The translations under genes were made by a program, and so were the position numbers. Positions 1-10,700 of a stretch of 60,000 nt of DNA are shown piece by piece. The notes under the pieces were generated by a model. The model had not been told where the DNA came from and ran no database searches. It worked only from the letters and a program-made list of their open reading frames with translations. The stretch spans positions 24,864,001 through 24,924,000 of the forward strand of contig OU612068.1 of the NCBI GenBank assembly GCA_914767715.1, in the 5' to 3' direction. Origin of the DNA: Membranipora membranacea (taxonomy: Eukaryota > Bryozoa > Gymnolaemata > Cheilostomatida > Membraniporidae). How positions within the stretch are numbered: position 1 is the first letter of the stretch; each line of letters begins with the position of its first letter.

Positions 1-214
1 TGATATGCTGCCGCGCTGCCGATCTTCCGCTGACATGATTGCTACGACTGGGTCCATTTGCCTGCATTCCGAGTGGCTCCCGATCCACTGGTCACGCCGC
101 GGGGTGACCAGTGGATCGGGAGCAACAGGAATGCAGGCAATTGGATCAAACTTGTTCTAGGTTACACCCTTATTTCTTTATATTCAGCACATTGTTATAC
201 CCTTGAAACACCTT
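1..214. repeat. Exact second copy of a hairpin-bearing satellite unit
   Basis: These bases are identical to 2840-3053. The segment contains part of the ~140-base unit that is tandemly repeated further along, plus a strong hairpin at about 61-137. The hairpin arms carry GCTCCCGATCCACTGGTCAC and its complement around a short GC-rich loop. The window starts inside this copy, so its true left end is not visible. Perfect identity over 214 bases implies recent copying or conversion. Confidence 0.85.
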
Positions 215-1682
215 GCAGTTTCGTAAAGGTGGTGCAATTTATGAATATTTATGGAGCTATCCATAATCCAGGGAGGGTAGTGGTATGTCACTTCAAAGAA
301 TGCTCGATTGTAAGGGTGACCCCCCCAACATGAGAGAGGGAAATGAACCTGAGAACTGTCACATGATGGGTATAGGTGCAATATATTGCACTATCTAAGC
401 TCCTGCGCTGACCCATGCCGTTATAATCCGTTGAGCACACATGCAGGTAATGACTATGGAAATTTTTCTTTTAGTTTGGTTTCCATAGTCAGCGGTTTGG
501 TTGTCCCGAACAATACTTGAAGCCTATGGAATCTGAGTAATGGTCTCCCATAGTGGCCCCATGGTGAAGTGCATGGCGGTTCATACTGGACTTAGGCAAT
601 ATATAGGGCCTTCCAAATTACCTTCTCCACAAGTCACTTAACCCTTATTATCGATTTATGGGGTGTGTATCAAGGCAAAACCTTCCATATCACATCAGTC
701 ATTGGGCTTGGCCAAATGCGCATTCAGGTACTAAAATGGATGTGCGTGGGATAAGTGCTTTTACCCTTGTAGGCTTTCTCTCCATTATCCTTTGGTTATT
801 AATTATCACTACATTGAAGGCGATCTGATTGCAACATTTGCGCTAGCCAACAATGGAGTAGACCACATGTGATTGGGAGCACACAGGTTCTGCTTGTTAC
901 CTTAGGCGCTTTGGTTTGCAAGTAACATCTTGCCCTTTGTTTGCTTATACAGTGGGTACTGCAGGAAAACCACATTCTTCCAATTAATAGAAAAATGTTC
1001 AGTTCTCCCATATGGGCCATATGCCACTTTAATGAGAGACTCTGGGAGACCCTGTAGGATTTGTTGATGTAGGCTACATTGTGTGTTATGACTTATTTAG
1101 GGTACTCAGTCCAATGCAACGCTGGGAGAATGGAGCGCAAAGTGTCAGGACACAGGCCCTCAGCACCCCCCCCCCACACAATAGGCCTTGAGTGATGCAA
1201 GACATGTCCCATACAGCTCCACATCATTTTTTAGGTGTTTAGAGGTCCTGCATTGTTGGATCAGGGAGTTTGAAAGACATATCCGAAATTTCCTGGTGAG
1301 ATTACTATGACATAATGCTGTATCATACGATACCGGCAACCAGCAGTGAAACTTTTTGACAGCAAACACAACACTAGCAAAAAACTCATCCGAATTCCTC
1401 TTTGGGGGACCAACATTCGCCATACATCTGTTAATTGCTAAATATATATATTCCATCATTTTCCTGGAGCAAATTAAGTCAGAAGACATGCATCCGGAGA
1501 GATTCTCACCCCTAAAAACAAATCCGGACGGGTTGTTGCCCTGACCATGAGTGCCTAAAACTCATCCGCATTTGTTATAAACCCATCTGTCCCTATGAAA
1601 ATTGATGCGTTTAATGCAATCGGGTGTCATTTTGCCAAAAAGGCATCCAGCTGGGTTCTTATTGCAGCATGCGTCAACTGAT
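215..1682. other. Intergenic stretch without a recognisable gene
   Basis: I see no coding region with homology or splice-site support. Local structure consists of an 11-bp hairpin, GACTATGGAAA at 452-462 with its complement at 480-490, and a run of C near 1165. Short ORFs on both strands look like chance. Confidence 0.5.
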
Positions 1683-3649
1683 AGGCCAGAAGCAGCTATA
1701 GCATAAGTTGTTATGGCACGGACAATATGCGATGCCAGGATACTGATCACGTTTTATATTTCATTGATGTATGTTCTGTAAAATTAAACGGGTGTACCCA
1801 GTTGTAGTGGTCATATTTAGAAATTAAAGGTGTTTTGTTTTGGCATTATATGTGTGGGGAAATAACTCCTATTCTGTGTAATCTAACTAATCAAATCATC
1901 AGGGAATTCCAGGTTGAAATTGCATTGTGGGATTTTGTTGACATGGCAATTAGTTCACCAAGTAAACTTGTAGAAAAGTCTGCTCGTATCAGACCAGCAC
2001 AAATTGAAAAGATTCAATTGAATTATGTCAAACTTTTTATGGGACTAGTATGATATTGTATGGTCTTAAGATCACTGTCTTTGGGCAATTACAAACAACA
2101 TTTTTTGATGTTTCAATTGCCTCTTATGTCATTTTTCGGCTGGATATATTTTGCATAACACATGAACAAAGAGTTCAAAGAGTGCCTCACTTTTCAGAAA
2201 GAAACCCAACTGTCAGAGTCTGAAAAACTCAGATGTGCCAGCTTCGCATTCTTTCCTAACATGCTAATGACATGATATGGGGATATGCGGTAGCGCTGCC
2301 TCTCACCAACCACCTCATGCAATGATAAAACTTATACAATGTAGAACCCGGGACTATAGTCTTGACTTGTGCCAACTGCATCAAACTCTTGACTTCCCAC
2401 TAATAACATATCAATAGTGTGAATATTTGGGATATGTAGTAGTGCTGCGGCTGACCTCTTCAACTGGGTACACACTTTTTTCCTACATCAAATTTTTCTC
2501 ACGCTATCATGTTTTGAGCATTTTTATGTCTAGGCTGCTTCTTGTCTTGTTCTTGTTGAGATGTAGTGTAGCTGTCGCTGACCACCTTTTATAATGATGT
2601 GATAGAACATATTGTTAAAATCATACATATAGTCGTATTTCCTGCTGAACACATTAATCACTTGACATTTCACTTACCTAACCGATTGTGAAGAAAATTG
2701 CAGGAATGCTGCCGCTGACATGATTGCTACAACAGGATACGCTCTCAATTTTGGATTCAGCTCGTTGTTCTACCCTAGATATACCCTTGTTTTAAACTCG
2801 TAACATTTCACTTATTATTAGCGATTGTGAGAAAGATTGTGATATGCTGCCGCGCTGCCGATCTTCCGCTGACATGATTGCTACGACTGGGTCCATTTGC
2901 CTGCATTCCGAGTGGCTCCCGATCCACTGGTCACGCCGCGGGGTGACCAGTGGATCGGGAGCAACAGGAATGCAGGCAATTGGATCAAACTTGTTCTAGG
3001 TTACACCCTTATTTCTTTATATTCAGCACATTGTTATACCCTTGAAACACCTTTTATTTAAACTCTTAATATTCCACTCATATTAAAAGCAATTTTTAGA
3101 AGAAATGAGGATATGCTGCCGCTGACATGATTGCAACAACTGGGTACACCCTTAATTTTGGATTCAGCACGTTGTTCCACCCTAGCAACACACTTTATTG
3201 AATTCTTAACATTTCACTTATTTTATGCAGTTTTGAGAAATATTGCGGATATGCTGCCGCAAGACAGTATCATAGTAACCTCATAAAGATCTGACATTAT
3301 ACTTATTGAAATTTTAAAATTTGTCCTGATCTAACACGAGCAGACTTCTGCAAGTTTACTTGGTAAATAAATTGGCAAGTAAACAAAATTCCCACAGTGC
3401 GGTTTCAACCTGGAATTCCCTGAATATTAGATTAGTAAGATTACACTGATTAGGAGTTATGTCCCCACACATATAATGCAAAAACAAAACACCTTTTAAT
3501 TTCTAAATATGACCACTTCAACAGGGTACACCCGGTAAATTTTACAGAAGAAACATCAATGAAGTATAATAAGCGATCAGTTTCCTGCCATCAAAAATTG
3601 TCCGTGCCATTTTTTTATAGAGCAGTTACAGCTAGGCTGCTTCTGGCCT
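1683..3649. mobile_element. Long inverted-repeat (foldback-type) non-autonomous element
   Basis: About 350 bases at 1683-2031 are the diverged reverse complement of 3290-3649. Shared blocks include the GGCCAGAAGCAGC outer edge, GGTCATATTTAGAAATTAAA, ATTATATGTGTGGGGA, GGGAATTCCAGGTTGAAA and AAGTCTGCTCGT. The arms enclose tandem satellite-like units and no transposase ORF. I could not define a target-site duplication, so the superfamily is open. Mobile origin is inferred from the inverted arms. Confidence 0.7.
2277..3289 (+). repeat. ~140-base tandem repeat array inside the inverted-repeat element
   Basis: Units start with a GATATGCTGCCGC-like motif followed by GCTGACATGATTGCTAC. They continue through ACTGGGTACACCCTT and a TTCAGCACGTTGTTCTACCC segment and end with TAACATTTCACTTATT. 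Clear units start near 2705, 2841, 3109 and 3244, and more decayed ones near 2277, 2430 and 2560. Spacing is about 135-140 bases. The unit at 2841 is enlarged by a ~77-base hairpin insertion at about 2900-2976. Confidence 0.7.
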
Positions 3650-4137
3650 ATTTGGCGTTAGCTACATAGCAGTTTTTTCAATGTTTCTTGAACGTCAGGT
3701 TGCACTGGATATAATTCCAGTATTTCAAAGCTTTTTTTTAATTTGAAGCACCCTCTAAATTATATCAGATCAGATATAGAAATAAACTACCTTGAACTGT
3801 CACTATCATAACATTCCTCATATCACCATATTACTTATTATGTAATGTCCCATGCACAGATTGAGGTCCTGAAATGTACTTTTAAGATCATCATGGCAAT
3901 CAACTGAGCTCCAATTATCTACAATCTATTTCAAGTACAACGCTGATGCTGTCCTTAGGCTCTCATTGGTGACTATTCAAACCAGTTGCATCCTGTGCCT
4001 GGTATCCGCAATAGTAGCCAACCAACAATTCATTATACTATTTGGTGCCTTTCTCCACCAGTGGTTATGCCCATGAAAATAAAACGCCTGAATTTATGGT
4101 CATATGGAATCTTCCACTGCATATTTGATGCATATTA
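3650..4137. other. Intergenic stretch, nothing recognised
   Basis: No supported coding region, RNA gene or clear repeat structure between the inverted-repeat element and the hAT-like element. Confidence 0.5.
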
Positions 4138-4145
4138 TGTTGTTC

Positions 4146-6054
4146 CATAGACTTAATAATAAACCTAGACAGGACACTGTATATAGCTGAAGTGAGGCAC
4201 TTAATTATGGTGACGCGACGTCACTGGAGGGTGTAGAAACAGTGATTTTTACGGATGGCTATCATTGATTTACCTGTCCCAGCTCTGGTTAAATGTTGAT
4301 AACTCAATTGGCTTCAATTGGAATTTAAGTTTGAAAATTGCAATAGATTCAGCAGCTTCTGGTGATCATTTTGATAGTCTTTTTAGCTTCATAGCTCAAA
4401 TATTATCAATAAAGCAAGCTATTGAAAACAGTGCATAGACTTAAAGCTATAACTTTTTTTGCAGGTTTAGTCCTGAATAAATGCTTATATCTCAAACAAT
4501 TTTGATGGAATTTTGAGTTTGAAAATTGCAATAGACTCAGCAGCTTCTGGTGACCATTTTGATAGCTTCATAGCTCAAATATTATCAAAAAACCAAGCTA
4601 TTGAAAACAGTGCATAGACTCGAAGCTATAATTTTTTTTGCAGTTTCAGTCCTGATTAAATGATTATTTCTCATACAATTTTGTTGGAATTTTGAGTTTG
4701 AAAATTGCTATCAATTCAGCAGCTTCTGGTGATCATTTTAATAGTCTGTTTAGCTTTGTAGCTCAGATATTATCAAAAAAGCAAGCTATTGAAAACGGTG
4801 CTTAGACTTAAAGCTATAATTTTTTTTTGCAGTTTCAGCTCTGTTTTAAAGTTTATTTCCTTATCAATTTCGATGGGATTTTGAGTTTAAAAATTGCAAT
4901 AGATTCAGTAGCTTGTGGAGATCATTTTGATGGTCTGTTTTGCCTTGTAGCTCAAGTATAACCATGAATTTCAGGACTTTCTTCCTTGAAATAACTGAGG
5001 AAGCAAGCAATTGAATTTACTTGGTGAATACACAATTACCAAAGAAATGACTAATTTCATCCTTGCTTTTTTTTAATGCTTTTTTGCTCATTTTGAGCCA
5101 GGCATACACAATAAGAAATGTCATGACCTTAGACAAAATATCCACCACCATTATTGAAATGTGACCAAACGAGATAGTTGGAAGTAAACAAGTCAAGGCC
5201 GGACCTCGCAAAGCTTCAAAAAAATTGAAGTTCATAGTAGACGATATTCTGTGTAGCTAATATAATGGTCACTTCGGTGGGTCAAAAGTAAAGGGAGACC
5301 TCCTGCCCGGCAGCATTCTCCTCATTCTTACCTTATATTAGCAGCCTGATAAAACAAGCAACAGCTTAGTCCGGTAATTTAGGAAATCATAATACATCAA
5401 TTCTGACCATGAAACACTATCCTATGAACTTTTGAAATACTATTATGTTTATTGGGTCTGCTGGAGTCAGCAATATAGCAACAGATTTCTAGATTTCTGA
5501 GTACACAGCAGTCGTAACACTCATCAAGCTAAGCACTATCTGTTCACAATGGATAAGCCAGGCCAGAGCGGATCTTCTGAACCACCAGTATGACTGTGAT
5601 ACAATGACTATACTTTCCTTTGCCTGCTAGGTATTGTCCTTGCTTGTTTGGTTATAACAATGAGGAAAGTCCTAAACTCCCCGGTTATACCTGAGCTACA
5701 ACGCTGAACAGACCTTCAAAATGAGCCCCATAAGCTGCTGAGTCTATTGCAATTTTCAAACTTGAATTCCCATTAAAATTGATTAGGCAAATAACTTCAA
5801 GTCAAGATTGAAACTGCATGAAACTGAAATGATTGGCAGAAGCTGCTGAATTTATTGCAATTTTCAAACTTAAATTCCGATTGAAACCAATTGAGTTATC
5901 AACATTTAACCAGAGCTGGGACAGGTAAATCAATGATAGCTATGGGTAAAAATCACACCCTCCAGTGACGTCGCGTGACCATAATTAAGTGCCTCACTGC
6001 CTCAATGCTAATGCTCCTTACAGTGTCCTCTCTAGGTTTATTATTAAGTCTATG
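4146..6054. mobile_element. hAT-like non-autonomous DNA transposon, 1.9 kb, with target-site duplication
   Basis: The ends are inverted: CATAGACTTAATAATAAACC at 4146 is matched by its complement ending at 6054. The similarity continues inward through the GAGGCACTTAATTATGGT, ACGTCACTGGAGGGTG and AACCAGAGCTGGGACAGGTAA blocks, about 200 bases in all. Both flanks carry the 8-base direct repeat TGTTGTTC (4138-4145 and 6055-6062). An 8-base duplication is typical of hAT elements. No transposase is present. The interior is built from repeats of about 180 bases. Confidence 0.8.
4325..4990 (+). repeat. ~180-base tandem repeats inside the hAT-like element
   Basis: Four units start near 4330, 4510, 4690 and 4878. 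Each carries TTTGAGTTTGAAAATTGCAA, then TTCAGCAGCTTCTGGTGATC, TAGCTCAAATATTATCAA and AAGCTATTGAAAACAGTG. Inverted partial copies of the same motif appear near 5735-5765 and 5840-5880, so repeats run inward from both ends. Confidence 0.8.
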
Positions 6055-6152
6055 TGTTGTTCCAATAATTGTATCAAACTTCCTATTGTATGAGTCAATG
6101 TTGGATGATAGTCCAATGTTTTTGCTGTTCAGAACCTAACACCAGTCAGACA

Positions 6153-6202
6153 TTTTTTTCTCACTAACTATGTAATAAAATACGCTTTGTGTGAGAAAAA
6201 AA
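6153..6202. repeat. Short inverted repeat
   Basis: TTTTTTTCTCAC at 6153-6164 is perfectly complementary to GTGAGAAAAAAA at 6191-6202, giving a 12-bp stem with a 26-base loop. No function can be assigned. Confidence 0.5.
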
Positions 6203-6602
6203 TTGTATGTCATATTTGAACAAATTTAAAATACTTTTCAGAGCGATCACAGGCTGTGACAAAAATTGAAAAAGATCAGTGACTAGCAAGCTGCATCCAA
6301 CTGACTTAAGATCGCTCTCAATCGAAAGCCGATAGGAACATCCACAGTTGTTGTCATAAGGAAGATTTTGAGTAAGTATTAGGAATTATCTTTTCTTTTA
6401 TATAAAGGTGACAATAAACATTTTCGAGAAAAACGCTTGAATTTGATTCTAGTAATTGAGTCTTGAATATATAATAATAAATGCTCCCATGTAAATAAAA
6501 TCTATGTATCATAAAATTGTGGAATCATGAACCTGAGGCATCTAGAATAATTTAGTCTCCACCACTGAATAAAACAGCCAATAAGGCGGATATAGCACAT
6601 CA

Positions 6603-7599
6603 GAGGTGTGCGGCAGACAAGTAAATCATGCCCATTCCCGTCCATCTTAAGATCTTGTCCATCAACATCCATCCGTCAGACAAGATTGGGCATTTTTCTG
6701 TGCCCGTTCCTGCCATCTATAGATCTTGTTTATCCATGTTCATCCGTCGGGCAACATTGTGAACTTTTCAATGCCCATTTCTGTCCATCTTTTGTTTTGT
6801 CGGGCCATGTCCGTCCATCGGGCAAAATTGGACAAATTCCCTGTCAATTCCTGTTTCATCATACTTCATCAACTAAAAGCAAATACAGTGCATCACTGGA
6901 AATATATGTTCTCAGATTAAATCAGAGGATTGTAGCCTATGTGCTAGGTAAAATCTTTATCCGCGAGGGGATATGTTCGATATCAAGCCAAGGTTTAAAT
7001 TTGGATTGCTCTATTGTGACGACTGACATTATCACATGTTCTGGATTTCGCTCAAAGGTAACAGCATCCTATCCTACAGCAGTATAAATTATTCATGACT
7101 GTTTTCAGGCTTCCGTTAACATGATACTAAATACATCGGGCATCATGTCAACTTGTCCCAATGCTTACAACAATTAAATAAGAGCCAGTCAGTAAAGGCA
7201 TCTGATTGAACTGAATGAATTGTCCGTCCATACATGCCCATCCAGCAAAAACAACCGTCCAGAAATTTTTTGCCCGTCCATCAGATGATTTTGTTAGTCC
7301 GTCCATGCTCGTCTACCAAAAACTGTCCGTCCAGAAATTTGTTGCCCGTCCATCAGAAGATTTTGTTAGTCCAGAAATGTTCTGTCCACCCATCAATAAA
7401 TTTGTCCGTCAGTCCAAGCCCATCCAGCAAAAATCATCCATCCAGAACATTTCTGCCTGTCAATCAAAATGACTTGTTCGTCCGTCCATGTACGTCCAGC
7501 AAAAACTGTCCGCCAAGAATTTTTCTGCCCGTCCATTAAGAAATTTTTCCGTCCAATTGTCTCCAAAAACTTGGACGGACGCCGCTGCACACCTCTTTT
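6603..7599. mobile_element. Non-autonomous element of GTCC-rich repeats, probable 8-base target duplication
   Basis: The ends are imperfectly inverted: GAGGTGTGCGGC on the left against GCCGCTGCACACCTC on the right. The 8-base repeat GCACATCA flanks both sides (6595-6602 and 7600-7607), again suggesting hAT. The body holds many degenerate copies of CCGTCCATC/GTCCGTCCA phrases mixed with CAAAAACTGTCCGTCCAGAA, mainly at 6640-6850 and 7220-7580. Open frames up to 159 codons cross it. They are low-complexity products of the repeat, not genes. Confidence 0.65.
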
Positions 7600-7685
7600 G
7601 CACATCATGGAGAATACGTAGATGTAAGTGACGGCTGCGAATAGAAGACTGAGTTAATTATTGACAAAATCAGGGGTAGATAATA

Positions 7686-7920
7686 ATGATAATAATAATA
7701 ATAATAATATCAACTTTTATTTGCTATTCAAGGCCCTTTACGGGCAAATGAGAATATGCTTACATTAGATTCATCACATCTATTAAGCGCACTCCTGTAC
7801 AAGGTGGGAGTGGGCAAGCTAGGCTATTGTTCGGAGCAGAATGGGTATTGACCGGGATTCGAACCTGCAACTCTCAGATTGAGAAGCCCGAATCCTAACC
7901 ACTACGCCACCCTGCCTGCC
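7686..7920 (-). mobile_element. tRNA-derived SINE
   Basis: On the minus strand the element starts with a tRNA-like head, with an A-box-like TGGCGTAGTGGTTAGGA and a B-box GGTTCGAATCC. An unrelated body of about 150 bases follows, and a (ATT)n-type tail ends at 7686-7710. The head is a tRNA relic whose anticodon stem is not clean, so I do not call a tRNA gene. Head, body and simple-repeat tail is the usual SINE layout. Confidence 0.75.
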
Positions 7921-7957
7921 TATATAAAACTTTGCTTGATCTTATTTTTCCAGAGAA

Positions 7958-8061
7958 GGAGTTCAGGGGCAGACAATAAACTAGGTATAACAAAGTTAGA
8001 TCTTATTGAATAAGAGCAAGCATTGTTGAACCTCTCTCATTGTCTCCCCCTGAACTCTTTG
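7958..8061. repeat. Inverted repeat
   Basis: GAGTTCAGGGGCAGACAAT near 7959 is complementary, with one bulge, to ATTGTCTCCCCCTGAACTC near 8042. The two are separated by about 65 bases. This is possibly a small foldback element. No target duplication was found. Confidence 0.55.
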
Positions 8062-8214
8062 CCGGAAAGAAAAGACTATTGATTGGGCAGAAAAAAAATG
8101 TTACATGTCACTCACTGCATTGGATATCCTCATTATTTTTCGACCGATTGATTACCTTTCAGAATATTACACAGGTCAGCACTTGGTAAAAGGCATACAT
8201 ATTTGGGTCTTTCT

Positions 8215-9410
8215 GTTCAAATCAGGTTTAGCACTTGTTCCTTTGAATGTTAAGCGCTTTCAGATTTGGATGAGGTTAACTGAAATACATGGCCTTCAAC
8301 AATGTCATCTTCTATCAATAGCGCTATGAGATTTGAAAAATGCCAAAACCCTGCTAGCTCTGACCGAGAAAACATGTTGTTTATCCTTTTCTTATCTAGT
8401 GCCAAATGGCCTCAGATATCTATTTGAGAGCCTGATGGCAATCAATCATGAATGACTTTACAGGGAGTTCATCAATGTTAGGCTTACAGATTCAGGGACG
8501 GGGAGGGATCCCACCCACAACTCATTTCCAAACTTGGATCCCGTTGCCAGCAATGGTGATTCTGCTTGGGTTCCTCCCATGTACAAATTGAAGATGAATG
8601 TCTGCCAAATTTACGGTATTGTGAAACTAATGTAATAGTTCCTGCTAAGCATGGCTTAAAACTTAAATAGAAGCATATTTTTTTATTCTCTTTTGATGTA
8701 TGTTGAGTTGAGACTTCCATAACACAACCACAGAGTGCTTCCACACCATCATGAAAGAAATGTGGTCTTGATGATAATTATACCTTTTCTTTGCATATGC
8801 TGAGCAATTTCATATATAATCATTTTTCTCCAACATTGTATTTCGATTCTCACACCCTCTCAACATTATTTTATCACATTCCCTATCAGTTGAGGATATC
8901 ATGATTCAAGTTATACAGAGCTTCTGCAGCACACTGCTGCATAAAATTCAGAGAGCAATAACTTTGATGGTCCATGAGTCCTAGAGTTTTATACATCACC
9001 ACTATACTAACAGCTGATGGTACTAGTTGCCCGTCACAGACCATAATTCATGTCATCTGCAGGCTTTTTCCTTTAATGCAAAATGAAAGTAGTTTAGAGC
9101 AAGCACTACAGGTATCGAATAGAATTTTCACCAATAAGAGCCAAAGGACAGCACCAACGTTTTATTTGAAATAGATTTTAGTGCGACACATATACAGTGA
9201 GGGAAGACTCTCCTTGGCCCTTTGTAGTTTTCACAGGACATCAAAAACGAATAAATAACCTGATATCTTGATTGTGTATTGGTTATAATTTTTATCTTTA
9301 TCTTTCATGGCCGGATGTTTTATGAACAAGGAACAGGATCTATTGGATGAAATTGTCACCAATGAGAGTCAAAGGACAGCAATCATATATTGTATTTGAA
9401 ATAGACACTT
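8215..9410 (+). repeat. Segmental array module P, copy 1
   Basis: This stretch is paralogous to 42348-43400, the module that borders the cystine-knot-like gene at the far end of the array. Matching blocks include TAGCGCTATG, GCCAAATGGCCTCA, GATATCATGATTCAAGTTAT, GGTACTAGTTGCCCGTCA and CCAATGAGAGTCAAAGGACA. About 390 bases at 8440-8830 are absent from the other copy. A partial third copy is at 28430-28565. No coding capacity is supported. Confidence 0.75.
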
Positions 9411-9490
9411 AAGACTAAATCCTAATTGATTGCAATTAGGATGTCTGCATCAAATTTAGGGTAGATGTTCATTGGCCCTTTGTAGTGTGC

Positions 9491-9540
9491 ATAGGAAATT
9501 ACATAGGACATTACATAGGACATTACATAGGACATTAAAT
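9491..9540 (+). repeat. 12-base tandem repeat
   Basis: ACATAGGACATT is repeated about four times, the first copy variant. The motif is part of the wider array monomer (ACATAGGACATTAAATAC), so this is a local expansion of one monomer segment. Confidence 0.75.
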
Positions 9541-9829
9541 ACAGATAAACAATTTTATTGCCTGTTTTGGATCATACATTTTTTTCATCAATGACCACCA
9601 TTCTAATATGGTTATATCGCATTTGACATATTATTTTGGAGGCATGTATCTCTGTCTGTCTCCAAATTTGAACTGATTGGCACCAAAATGACCAGTTCAA
9701 TTTTGTGTCTTGATGTCTCAAATTATTCACATATTTTCGGGGTCAAATAAAATGATCTTGCCTGTACTCCTTGCAGCAGGGCATGCTGTCCAACCTCCAA
9801 TCATTAAGGTGTACAATTAACAGTCATTA

Positions 9830-10700
9830 GCTAGGAAATAGAGCTTACAAAAAAAACTACGCCTAACGGGCATAAGAGAAGAACCACTCAATGTTTGATA
9901 GTTACTTCTTCGTTCGATGATGTATTCGATCATTCACTTGTTTGCGGGGAAAACGGTTAATTGGTCTAGAAAAATCTCTTGGAGGGTGGTGCAGGAACTC
10001 TCTCTATGATTGAAATATCGTCTTCACTCGACAGCAAAAGCAGTAGAAATTTAAATAAATCTTAATCATTCTTTGCATGATTTATTACAATAGATTGATA
10101 AAATCATAAATCTTGCTCAAGTTAGGAGATGAGTTGTTGGTGGGATTCTCCCCCAAACTTCACACTGCCTCCCTTACCATTGTTCAAGCTATTGGTACCA
10201 AGTAGAGATAAACTTTTGTGTTTGAAATTGAATGTAATCATAATTGATTGCCATTAGGATCCCTTTGGTCACATATCAGATCACATAGGACATTAACCAC
10301 CAATCAATAACTAATGATGCATCTTTGCAGTGTTTTTGGAATTTTTCCCAATTGTAACTCAGAGATGGCTTCGTTCACGGCTGTGTATTTCTGTATTCTA
10401 ATTCCAAATTGTAGGGAGCTAAACATCAAAAGGAAGAAAAATGACAAATGTGTCATACCAAGACGTGAAATCACATTCATCCACTGTGACTTAAAAAAAA
10501 ATCCTCAACAGCTTTCCACATCCCCATCATTTACAGACTTACTTCTCACTCAATTCTCTACAACAGGTAGATTGAATCAGGTCATAGAGCAGTAAATTTG
10601 CCCATGTTTTGCATTGTCAACATCTGCCTGCATGTTGTACCATAAAAGACATGTGTAGGCTATCAAAGGTTTGATGTTTGCTAAATAGACTGTTTGATGG
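9830..10700 (+). repeat. Segmental array module Z, copy 1
   Basis: Paralogous to about 34215-34930. Shared blocks include GGTGGTGCAGGAACTCTCTC, CTTCACTCGACAGCAAAAGC, TGTATTTCTGTATTCTAATT and GGAGCTAAACATCAAAAGGA. Spacing and indels differ. Open frames such as 10314-10595 have no homology or consistent conservation between copies. Confidence 0.7.

Noticed and set aside
6608-7087. 159-codon open frame
   Set aside because: It is translated low-complexity GTCC/CCATC repeat inside the element at 6603-7599.
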